Positions 1 to 5,197 of a stretch of DNA of 5,197 nucleotides are shown one piece after another. The position numbers and the translations under genes were made by a program. The notes below the pieces were generated by a model. That model did no database searches. It saw nothing but the letters and a program-made list of their open reading frames with translations, and was not told the origin of the DNA. This DNA comes from Kiritimatiellales bacterium. GTDB lineage: Bacteria > Verrucomicrobiota > Kiritimatiellia > Kiritimatiellales > Pontiellaceae. The first letter of the stretch is position 1; each line of letters opens with the position of its first letter. Location: positions 1 to 5,197 of the forward strand of contig WFRA01000321.1 in assembly GCA_015486775.1 (NCBI GenBank), read 5' to 3'.

Positions 1-2461
1 ACGCCCGCAGCTTGTACGCCGCACGCATGTAGTCGGAGTCCTCGAACTTATCCTGAAAGATCTTGAGCATCTCCTTCGCCCGCGAGTAGTCTTTCATCTC
101 GAAGGAGGCATCGCAGATCGCTGCGAGCACCGGCGGCGAGGCATCGTCGAGATTCGGCAACTCCTTGATCAGCTGCTTGCCCAGCTCGATCTCGGTGTAG
201 GTGAGCTTGGCGATCGCCACGCGAAGGCGTAGCTTTAATACCGGGTTTTCGGCTCGTTCAAGTGCCGCCTGCAGGTCGGCGACGAGCTTGGCCTGCTGGT
301 CGGCGCCGAGCCAGATGGCCGAGATCTTCTCGAGCTCGGCGATCATCATGTCCACCCCGTCCTGCCGCACGTCGGAGCCGAAGCGCACGATGGCATCGAG
401 GTAGGTCTCGACCGCCTCGTCGACCATCCCCTGCTGGATGCGGGTCTTGCCGATCCAGAAGAGTGCCTTGGCGATGTCGGCCTTGTCCTGCCAGGTGTCG
501 AGGTAGGCCTGCACCTCGTCGACGATCTGGTTGTACTTCTCCTCAGCCTCGTAGACCTCCGCCATCTGGAAGACGGCGTAGGTGGCCTGGCTCGCTTTCC
601 GGGCGGCGGCCACCGCCCGCTTGTAGTCGGCCACGGCCTTATCGAGCTCGCCGCGCGAGCCATAAATGTCCCCGCGCATGCTGCACGCGCCGGGGAAGAC
701 ATCGGAATTGGGATAGTTCGCGATCACCAGTCCGAAGCGCTTGAGCGCCTCGTCGTACTTCTCCATTCCGAAGAGGCAGATGCCCCCCTGGAAGGTGGCC
801 TCGTCCACCCAGCCGCCCGAGGGGAAGTCCGCGAGGTATTTCTCGAAGACCGGGTAGGCCCCCGCGTAGTCTTGCTGGAAGAGCTTGCTCATGGCGTACC
901 AGTAGAGTGCGTTGCCCTCCTGATGCGAGCCGGGAAACTCGTCGAGTATCCGTTTGAAGCCCTTCTCTGAGGCCGAGTAGTCGTAGGTCATCAGGTTGGC
1001 GATCGCCTGCATGTAGTAGAGCTCGACATCGTAGCGCACAATGTTCGTGTCGTTGGTGCGGACGAACTCGTCGATGTAGGGCAGTAGCTTCTTGACCGGC
1101 TCCATCTCCTTGAGCTTCTGGTAGTGGCTCGTGAGCATGTAGGCGATCTGCCGCGGCGTAATCCCCTCCTTGTGGGTGCCAATATAGGCGAAGGCGTATT
1201 TCTCGGCCTCGGCCGTCTCGCCGAGGTCGTCGAGTAGCACCCCGACGATCTCGTAGATCGAGCGCTCCCCAAGATCCCCCTCGGGATCGGCCGCATAGAC
1301 CCGCTCGAAGAAGCGGAGCCCCTCCCAGTAGCGATCCACCGTCCGGTAGAGCTGCGCCATGCGGTAGTCCACGTTGTTCTCGTAGGGCGGAAGCTTCTCG
1401 AGTGCCGCGACAAGTCCTTCGAGCTCGACGAGCTCCTTGGGCTTCTTTACCTCCTCCACCGCGTTGGTGTCGCCCCCGCCACCGAAGAGTGCCTGCTCGT
1501 CTTCCGTGAGGGTGGCACCCTCCTCGGGCGGAAGCCCGGCCGCCACGCGCATCTCGCGTAGCTTGCCCTGCTGATACGCCACGAGCTCGTCGCGCGGGAT
1601 GATCATCCGGTAGAGCGGCAACGCGCTGTCGTACTCCCCCGCGTCGTAAAGCGCCGCCGCCGCGTTCATCAGCGCCAGATTCACCCGGATGTCGTAGCGT
1701 GCGTCCGTTCGGTAAAGCTGCGGGATCCACGCCGTGATCCGCTTGAAGTCCGGGATCTTGATCAGCGCGTTGACCACCTGCATGATGGCGTACCCCTTGC
1801 GCTGCTCGCTGGGCGTGTGTTCGATCACGTAGGTGTACGGGTCGATGCACTCCGCCCACTTCTCGAGCTTGAAAAAGGCCTCGCCGAGCGTCAGGTGCAA
1901 CAGGATCAGCTCTTGGTCGGTATACTCGGGGTCATCCGCTACCTTGGGCTTCTTGTCGACCTCCGGCACGTTCCCGCCCTTCTTCTTTTTCTTGGTCACT
2001 ACCACCGCCACCTCGTCGGGGTGCGCGTTATAGTAGAGCGCGTTGGTCGTCACCTCCACGCACGCCGCGTACTCGTCCGTCTCGTAGAGGCAGGTCGAAA
2101 GCATCTTCATCGCCGTGCGCCGCTTGCCGATCGGCTGGTCGATGTAGTCCTGTAGCACCGCCGCCGCTTCCCCCAGCCGATCCTGCTGGATGAGGATCGT
2201 TGCCAGCTTGAAGCGAATGTCCTGCGCGATCTCCAGCACCCGCGGTGCTTCCGATTCGCCCACCGCGTCGAGGTACATGTACATTGACGAAACTGCGTCG
2301 TCGTACTGCTTCGCCTCCATCTGCTGGATCGACGCCTTGAGCAGCGCCGAGGGCGTCATCTCGTCCCCCGCGCGAGTCAGAACCCCGGAAAACAGAACCC
2401 CCAGCACGCAACAGGCCGCCAAGACCCGTGCTCCCTTCCCTCTCCTCGCTTTGCATTCCAT
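1..2461 (-). CDS. Large exported tetratricopeptide-repeat protein, C-terminus outside window
   Basis: An open frame of 820 codons runs from ATG at 2461 to the left edge without a stop, so the protein is longer than 820 residues and its C-terminus is missing. Residues 1-31 look like a Sec signal peptide: Arg/Lys at 4-12, a hydrophobic core at 13-28, and a likely cut after LTRA at 31. The rest is almost all paired amphipathic helices of TPR type, clearest near 186-216, 260-290, 364-394, 517-584, 590-657, 664-695 and 776-806, with A/G-F-Y spacing and P ends as in the family. Charged linkers break the array at about 150-181 (including KKKKK) and 311-345. TPR arrays are protein-binding scaffolds; no catalytic domain is visible. 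Export to the periplasm or cell envelope is inferred. In related bacteria such genes may sit beside ExbB/TolQ-type genes, but none is visible here. Glu codons are overwhelmingly GAG, unlike the neighbours. An in-frame TTG at 2476 is an alternative start. The TPR call is secure; the specific role is unknown. Confidence 0.88.
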   Translation of the reverse strand, partial: MECKARRGKGARVLAACCVLGVLFSGVLTRAGDEMTPSALLKASIQQMEAKQYDDAVSSMYMYLDAVGESEAPRVLEIAQDIRFKLATILIQQDRLGEAAAVLQDYIDQPIGKRRTAMKMLSTCLYETDEYAACVEVTTNALYYNAHPDEVAVVVTKKKKKGGNVPEVDKKPKVADDPEYTDQELILLHLTLGEAFFKLEKWAECIDPYTYVIEHTPSEQRKGYAIMQVVNALIKIPDFKRITAWIPQLYRTDARYDIRVNLALMNAAAALYDAGEYDSALPLYRMIIPRDELVAYQQGKLREMRVAAGLPPEEGATLTEDEQALFGGGGDTNAVEEVKKPKELVELEGLVAALEKLPPYENNVDYRMAQLYRTVDRYWEGLRFFERVYAADPEGDLGERSIYEIVGVLLDDLGETAEAEKYAFAYIGTHKEGITPRQIAYMLTSHYQKLKEMEPVKKLLPYIDEFVRTNDTNIVRYDVELYYMQAIANLMTYDYSASEKGFKRILDEFPGSHQEGNALYWYAMSKLFQQDYAGAYPVFEKYLADFPSGGWVDEATFQGGICLFGMEKYDEALKRFGLVIANYPNSDVFPGACSMRGDIYGSRGELDKAVADYKRAVAAARKASQATYAVFQMAEVYEAEEKYNQIVDEVQAYLDTWQDKADIAKALFWIGKTRIQQGMVDEAVETYLDAIVRFGSDVRQDGVDMMIAELEKISAIWLGADQQAKLVADLQAALERAENPVLKLRLRVAIAKLTYTEIELGKQLIKELPNLDDASPPVLAAICDASFEMKDYSRAKEMLKIFQDKFEDSDYMRAAYKLRA

Positions 2462-2485
2462 AAGAAAACGCCCCAACTATGAACA

Positions 2486-2489
2486 CTCC
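2486..2489 (-). promoter_or_regulatory. Possible ribosome binding site of the giant TPR gene
   Basis: On the minus strand GGAG lies 9 bases before an in-frame TTG at 2476 and 24 bases before the ATG at 2461. It therefore fits the TTG start better. The ATG has only GGGG (2471-2474) 9 bases ahead of it. The TTG start would add five residues (MGRFL) before the signal peptide; an in-frame TAG directly before the TTG excludes any longer form. Confidence 0.4.
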
Positions 2490-2495
2490 GGAAAA

Positions 2496-2657
2496 CTAGT
2501 TGCCCTTTTTCGACCGCACCGAGCTCTTGATCCCTTCCATCCCCTTGATCGTGCGGTATTGGCCACGGAAGCGGCTCAACGGTTCCCGGCAGTTACCCGT
2601 ACTCATTACCCCAAGGTGAACCATCTTGAATAAAAAATCCATCTTTTTCTTTCCCAT
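2496..2657 (-). CDS. Unrecognised short basic protein (36-53 residues)
   Basis: A short minus-strand frame ends with TAG at 2496. In-frame ATGs occur at 2657, 2642, 2624 and 2606, giving 53, 48, 42 or 36 residues. The 2657 start has AGGCGG, one mismatch from a full Shine-Dalgarno, 8 bases ahead. The last 36 codons (from 2606) carry a real-gene signature: 29 of 36 third positions are G or C, whereas the codons between 2657 and 2606 are much more AT-rich, so 2606 may be the true start. The product is strongly basic (for example RFRGQYRTIKG and SVRSKKGN), with one Cys and no membrane segment or signal peptide in the 36-residue form. Being small and basic could suggest RNA or ribosome binding, but that is a guess. 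It lies 12 bases after the small TPR gene (using 2657) and 34 bases before the ATG of the giant TPR gene, so it is probably co-transcribed. It might instead be untranslated leader sequence. I do not recognise a family. Confidence 0.4.
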   Translation of the reverse strand: MGKKKMDFLFKMVHLGVMSTGNCREPLSRFRGQYRTIKGMEGIKSSVRSKKGN

Positions 2658-2669
2658 ACCACAATCCGC

Positions 2670-3068
2670 CTATATTTCCTCTTCGCTACAAACGGTATAG
2701 AGCCAGTTGAGCAGCGAATCGAAACGGGGGTCGGCGTGCAGGTTTCCAAGGTCTGGATCGGTTTTCATCCAATCGTAGTCCCCGTATCCGAGGTCAATGG
2801 ATTTGGCCAAGGCGTCGAAGGCCTCGTCGGGCTTGCCGGTCAGGGCGAAGGAGCAGCCCAGATTGTACCAGACCAGGTCGTCGGACGGGAGGAGAAGGCT
2901 CAGCCTGAGGTCGATGGCGAGCCCTTCGGCATATTTCCCGGTCTTGGTATAGAGGTCGGCGAGCGCCTGGAGCACTTCGAGGTCGTCCGGCAGGCGCGCG
3001 GCGACTTTTTCGAGGAAGGCGAGTTCGATCCCGGCATGGCGGGTGTGGCCTGTTGTGGTCTTGCTCAT
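2670..3068 (-). CDS. Small TPR-repeat protein, 132 residues
   Basis: A short, probably cytoplasmic protein with two TPR units and no signal peptide. The first repeat spans about residues 30-63 (ALADLYTKTGKYAEG) and the second about 64-97 (WYNLGCSFALTGKPDEA), both with the family's spacing of small and aromatic residues. The tail, about 98-122, reads TDPDLGNLHADPRFDSLL, a pattern common after the last TPR in bacterial proteins of the 'TPR end-of-group' kind. The ATG at 3068 (MSKTTT) is chosen because the frame further upstream is an out-of-frame reading of gltA's 3' end, rich in Arg and Pro. An AGG six bases ahead is a weak ribosome site. It starts 17 bases after the gltA stop, so it is very likely co-transcribed with gltA. 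TPRs mediate protein contacts; the partner cannot be told from sequence. A link to citrate synthase is suggested only by position. Confidence 0.85.
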   Translation of the reverse strand: MSKTTTGHTRHAGIELAFLEKVAARLPDDLEVLQALADLYTKTGKYAEGLAIDLRLSLLLPSDDLVWYNLGCSFALTGKPDEAFDALAKSIDLGYGDYDWMKTDPDLGNLHADPRFDSLLNWLYTVCSEEEI

Positions 3069-3085
3069 GGAAAACCTGTTGCTGT

Positions 3086-4375
3086 TCAATGGACTTCCCG
3101 GTGCACGGGGCCGGTGTAGATCTGGCGGGGGCGGCCGATGCGGGCATGGGGGTCTTCCTTCATTTCCAACCATTGGGCGATCCAGCCGGGGATGCGGCCG
3201 ATGGCGAACATCACGGTGAACATGTTGGTTGGAATGCCCATGGCGCGATAGGTCAGTCCGGTATAGAAATCGATGTTCGGATAGAGGTTGCGGCTCTGGA
3301 AATAGTCGTCGGCCAGCACGGCGGCCTCCAGTTCCTGGGCCAGATCGACCAGCGGATCGCTGACGCCGAGTTGGTCGAGCACATCCTTGCACATCTGCTT
3401 GGCCACCCTGGCGCGCGGGTCGTAGGATTTGTAGACGCGGTGCCCCACGCCCATCAGGCGGAAGGGGTCATTTTTATCCTTGGCGCGCGCGACCACCTTT
3501 TTCACATCGCCGCGGTCGTCTTCCAGGATGCGTTCGAGCATTTCGATCACGTGCTGGTTGGCACCGCCGTGCAGCGGCCCCCAGAGGGCGCAGATGCCGG
3601 CCGAGATCGATGCGTACAGGTTGGCATCGGCGCTTCCCACCATCCGAATCACGGAGGCGGAGCAGTTCTGCTCGTGGTCGGCGTGGAGGATCAGGAGCTT
3701 GTTGAGGGCGTTGGCCACCACGGGGTCGACCTGGTAGTTGTTCACCGGCGTCGAAAACATCATGTTCAGGAAGTTTTCGCAATATTTGAGGTCGTGGCGC
3801 GGCTGGACGATCGGGTGGCCAATGGATTTTTTGTACGAAAAGGCCGCGGCGGTGCGCATTTTCGAGAGTAGGCGGGTCACCTTGTAGTCGATGTTTTCCT
3901 GCTTGGAGGTATCTTCCAGTTCCGGATAGAAAGAGGAGAGCGAAACCGCCATCGCCGAGAGCGTTGCCATGGGATGCGCGTGATCGGGAAAGCTTCCGAA
4001 GAAGTGGCGCATGTCTTCGTGTAGCATGGAGTGGTTGTTCAGGTGGGCGGAAAAGGAATCGTGCTGCTCCTTGTTCGGCAGCGTTCCATGTACGAGGAGA
4101 TAGGCCACGTCGACAAACTCGCACTTTTCGGCCAGGTCGTTGATGTCGTAGCCCCGGTAGCGCAGAACCCCCTTTTCGCCGTCGATATAGGTGATGTCGC
4201 TCTTGCAGCAGCCCGTGTTGACAAAACCGGGGTCGTAGGTGATGAAGCCGGTCTCCTTTCTCAGCGCACGGATATCGATGGCGCCTTCGTGCTCGGCACC
4301 CTCCAGCATGGGCAATTCGATGGTTTTGTCGCCGATCCTAAGCTCGGCCATTCCCGTGTTTTGCACTTCCAGCAT
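3086..4375 (-). CDS. gltA: Citrate synthase
   Basis: This cytoplasmic enzyme condenses acetyl-CoA and oxaloacetate to citrate, the entry step of the TCA cycle. The protein has 429 residues, close to E. coli GltA (427). The catalytic triad is visible: His269 in WGPLHGGAN, His312 in LMGVGHRVY and Asp369 in YPNIDFYTG, matching E. coli His264, His305 and Asp362. The oxaloacetate-site segment LHADHEQNCS (230-239) and YDPRA (318-322, with Arg321) are intact, and the C-terminus carries RPRQIYTGP. The length and an N-terminal beta domain (about residues 10-75) fit the bacterial hexameric type II enzyme rather than the shorter dimeric or methylcitrate synthases, although specificity is not proven by motifs. 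ATG at 4375 has AAGGAG 7 bases ahead; the frame stays open to 4777, but that extension runs across rpsN in antisense and is not coding. It is divergent from rpsN and leads a possible operon with the small TPR gene. No key residue is missing. Confidence 0.97.
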   Translation of the reverse strand: MLEVQNTGMAELRIGDKTIELPMLEGAEHEGAIDIRALRKETGFITYDPGFVNTGCCKSDITYIDGEKGVLRYRGYDINDLAEKCEFVDVAYLLVHGTLPNKEQHDSFSAHLNNHSMLHEDMRHFFGSFPDHAHPMATLSAMAVSLSSFYPELEDTSKQENIDYKVTRLLSKMRTAAAFSYKKSIGHPIVQPRHDLKYCENFLNMMFSTPVNNYQVDPVVANALNKLLILHADHEQNCSASVIRMVGSADANLYASISAGICALWGPLHGGANQHVIEMLERILEDDRGDVKKVVARAKDKNDPFRLMGVGHRVYKSYDPRARVAKQMCKDVLDQLGVSDPLVDLAQELEAAVLADDYFQSRNLYPNIDFYTGLTYRAMGIPTNMFTVMFAIGRIPGWIAQWLEMKEDPHARIGRPRQIYTGPVHREVH

Positions 4376-4413
4376 AAAAATCTCCTTGCGGTCTTCCGAC
4401 CTGAACTGTGCTG

Positions 4414-4441
4414 AAAATACGTGAGAGCCTGCACCTTGCAA
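4414..4441 (-). promoter_or_regulatory. Predicted sigma70-type promoter of gltA
   Basis: On the minus strand a -35-like TTGCAA (4436-4441) is followed after 16 bases by a -10-like TATTTT (4414-4419). Each matches four of six consensus positions. Transcription would begin near 4407 and give a leader of about 32 bases that carries the AAGGAG site. A small GGTC-loop-GACC inverted repeat lies in this leader at 4390-4401. Position and spacing are good, but promoter consensus in this organism is unknown. Confidence 0.4.
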
Positions 4442-4517
4442 GACTAAAAGCCGATGAGGGGGGCGTTCCTTGTTTCTGGCTCCCGAGGAAAGGGCTCGAA
4501 TTTTACTCATATTAGTG

Positions 4518-4546
4518 TTGCACGCCCCTGCGCATTTATGTTTTAT
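4518..4546 (+). promoter_or_regulatory. Predicted promoter of rpsN
   Basis: TTGCAC (4518-4523) and TTTTAT (4541-4546) are separated by 17 bases and lie just upstream of rpsN, giving a leader of roughly 28 bases. The -10 matches four of six positions and the -35 only three, so this is a weak prediction supported mainly by placement. I saw no palindrome that would suggest a Zur or other operator. Confidence 0.3.
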
Positions 4547-4580
4547 CCACGGGTCTTTCAATAAAAGGAACAGCAGATAT

Positions 4581-4886
4581 ATGGCTAAAAAGAGCAAAAT
4601 CGCGAAAAACGAACAACGCATCAAGTGCGCGGCGAAGTACCGCAACCTGCGCGTCGAACTGAAGAAAACTATCCAGAACCCGGCGACTTCCCCCGAAGAC
4701 CGCATGGCCGCCGTCCGCAAGCTGCGCAAGCTTCCGCTCGACGCCAACCCCAACCGCATCATGAACCGCTGTTCCATAACGGGTCGCCCGCATGCCGTCT
4801 ACCGGAAATTCGGACTCTCCCGCATCACGCTCCGCGAGATGGCCTCGCAAGGCAAGATCCCGGGAATGACCAAGGCCAGTTGGTAG
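4581..4886 (+). CDS. rpsN: 30S ribosomal protein S14 (uS14, zinc-free form)
   Basis: S14 binds 16S rRNA in the head of the small subunit. The product is 101 residues, the same length as E. coli S14, and the conserved C-terminal half is intact: [20 protein letters not shown] (62-81), then [11 protein letters not shown] and the terminal KASW. It is the long form without zinc: of the four zinc Cys of the short form only Cys64 remains, and the other positions are Thr67, Ser80 and Thr83. ATG at 4581 is chosen because MAKKSK is the typical S14 start and AAGGA (4565-4569) precedes it by 11 bases; the frame upstream to 4470 has no such support. The gene stands alone, between divergent gltA and a convergent regulator, rather than between rplE and rpsH in the spc ribosomal cluster. 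It could be the sole S14 gene or a second copy. A terminator follows at 4913. Confidence 0.97.
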   Translation: MAKKSKIAKNEQRIKCAAKYRNLRVELKKTIQNPATSPEDRMAAVRKLRKLPLDANPNRIMNRCSITGRPHAVYRKFGLSRITLREMASQGKIPGMTKASW

Positions 4887-4912
4887 TAAAAACCCCCATT
4901 TTGTTGAAAGCC

Positions 4913-4943
4913 AAAAACACCTCGCGAAGCGGGTTGTTTTTTT
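4913..4943. terminator. Bidirectional rho-independent terminator between rpsN and the AraC-type gene
   Basis: An inverted repeat with a GAA loop (4926-4928) pairs 4916-4925 with 4929-4938, with one T-G wobble and one C-T mismatch. The flanking A-run at 4913-4917 can extend the stem with the T-run at 4937-4943. Read on the plus strand the hairpin ends in seven T after TTG, terminating rpsN. Read on the minus strand it ends in five T, terminating the regulator gene whose stop is at 4980. Confidence 0.75.
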
Positions 4944-4979
4944 GTGCATGCAGAGGAAGGCGGAACAAGTCTGACGACC

Positions 4980-5197
4980 TTATTTGCCTTGTAGTCCATA
5001 TTTTTGGCGGTAGTCGCTGGGGGTGCATCCTTCGGCCTTGCGGAACACAACCGACATCCATCGCGCGTCGCAAAACCCGCACCGTTCGGCAATCTCGCCC
5101 ATGGGTGCGTTTCCACTGGCAAGCAACTGTTTTACGCGGTCGATCCGCACGCGCTGGATCTCCATGCCCGGGCTGCGCCCCAGCAAGCTCTGGAAAT
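4980..5197 (-). CDS. AraC-family transcriptional regulator, C-terminal DNA-binding part
   Basis: Seventy-one residues of the C-terminus are in the window; the N-terminal part lies beyond the right edge, so the sensor domain cannot be seen. The visible part begins at the end of the first helix-turn-helix (FQSLLGRSPGMEIQRVRIDR), continues through the linking helix (VKQLLASG) and holds the whole second helix-turn-helix, from MGEIAERCGF through MSVVFRKAEG to the family signature CTPSDYRQKYG, ending in LQGK. The LLGRSP...EI.RVRI and LSVVF-like spacing resembles the XylR-like branch, whose relatives often control sugar use genes, but the ligand and targets cannot be judged here. It converges on rpsN and shares its terminator. 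A TTG at 5186 lies inside the domain and is not the real start. Confidence 0.93.
   Translation of the reverse strand, partial: FQSLLGRSPGMEIQRVRIDRVKQLLASGNAPMGEIAERCGFCDARWMSVVFRKAEGCTPSDYRQKYGLQGK

Larger units (their letters stand above)
4376..4580. other. Divergent intergenic region between gltA and rpsN
   Basis: These 205 bases separate two genes read in opposite directions. They hold the two predicted promoters and both ribosome sites. The central part (about 4442-4517) contains a G-run at 4457-4462 and an AT-rich patch at 4500-4515; I see no convincing operator, RNA gene or further ORF in it. Confidence 0.7.

Noticed and set aside
639..1859. Minus-strand 406-codon frame
   Set aside because: It is a shifted reading of the giant TPR gene, Arg/Gly-rich with no domain, while the true frame stays open through the whole stretch with TPR repeats.
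2411..2422. Lipoprotein signal (LAAC, residues 14-17) in the giant TPR protein
   Set aside because: Only two hydrophobic residues precede LAAC; the hydrophobic core lies after the Cys, so an ordinary signal peptide fits better.
2028..2486. Minus-strand 152-codon frame starting near the TPR gene start
   Set aside because: It overlaps the signal peptide and first TPR units in another frame; the product is Gly/Arg-rich and unlike any protein.
2628..2650. A-run and T-run as a terminator after the small TPR gene
   Set aside because: The pairing is only A-T, with no GC stem, so it would not form a stable terminator hairpin.
3053..3871. Plus-strand 272-codon open frame opposite gltA
   Set aside because: It is antisense to an intact citrate synthase with all catalytic motifs, has no ribosome site, and its His/Val/Gly-rich product is what the complement of such a gene gives.
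4376..4777. N-terminal extension of gltA to 4777
   Set aside because: It would run antisense through rpsN, and the ATG at 4375 has an ideal AAGGAG and a family-like N-terminus.
4799..5122. Minus-strand 107- and 85-codon frames near the AraC-type gene
   Set aside because: They are shifted readings across the AraC domain, the terminator and the rpsN 3' end; the AraC frame carries the family signature.

Overview
The window is ordinary chromosomal DNA from a fairly GC-rich bacterium. All four recognised protein families have clear motifs, and every gene except one (rpsN) lies on the minus strand. A very large exported tetratricopeptide (TPR) protein, a XylR-like AraC-type regulator and an S14 gene standing apart from other ribosomal genes suggest a member of the PVC superphylum, perhaps Kiritimatiellota. 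This placement is an inference from gene content and is weak.

Layout from right to left along the minus strand. The C-terminal 71 residues of an AraC-family regulator run in from the right edge and stop at 4980. rpsN (4581-4886, plus strand) converges on it, and a hairpin with T-runs on both sides (4913-4943) can terminate both transcripts. A 205-bp divergent intergenic region (4376-4580) holds plausible promoters for rpsN and for gltA, the citrate synthase gene (3086-4375, minus). Downstream of gltA, with short gaps and the same orientation, come a 132-residue TPR protein (2670-3068), a short basic ORF of 36-53 residues (2496-2606 or up to 2657) that I do not recognise, and a giant TPR protein with a signal peptide (2461 leftwards). 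The last has 820 codons in the window and no stop before the left edge.

Gap sizes of 17, 12 and 34 (or 19) bases and the absence of a convincing terminator suggest that gltA, the small TPR gene, the short ORF and the giant TPR gene could be co-transcribed. Citrate synthase works in the cytoplasm, while the giant TPR protein is predicted to be exported as a repeat scaffold, so co-transcription need not mean a shared pathway. The giant gene also has a different synonymous codon preference from gltA and the small TPR gene.

I see no mobile element, CRISPR array, tRNA or rRNA. The least explained item is the short basic ORF between the two TPR genes. I find no clear sign of an undescribed multi-gene system.
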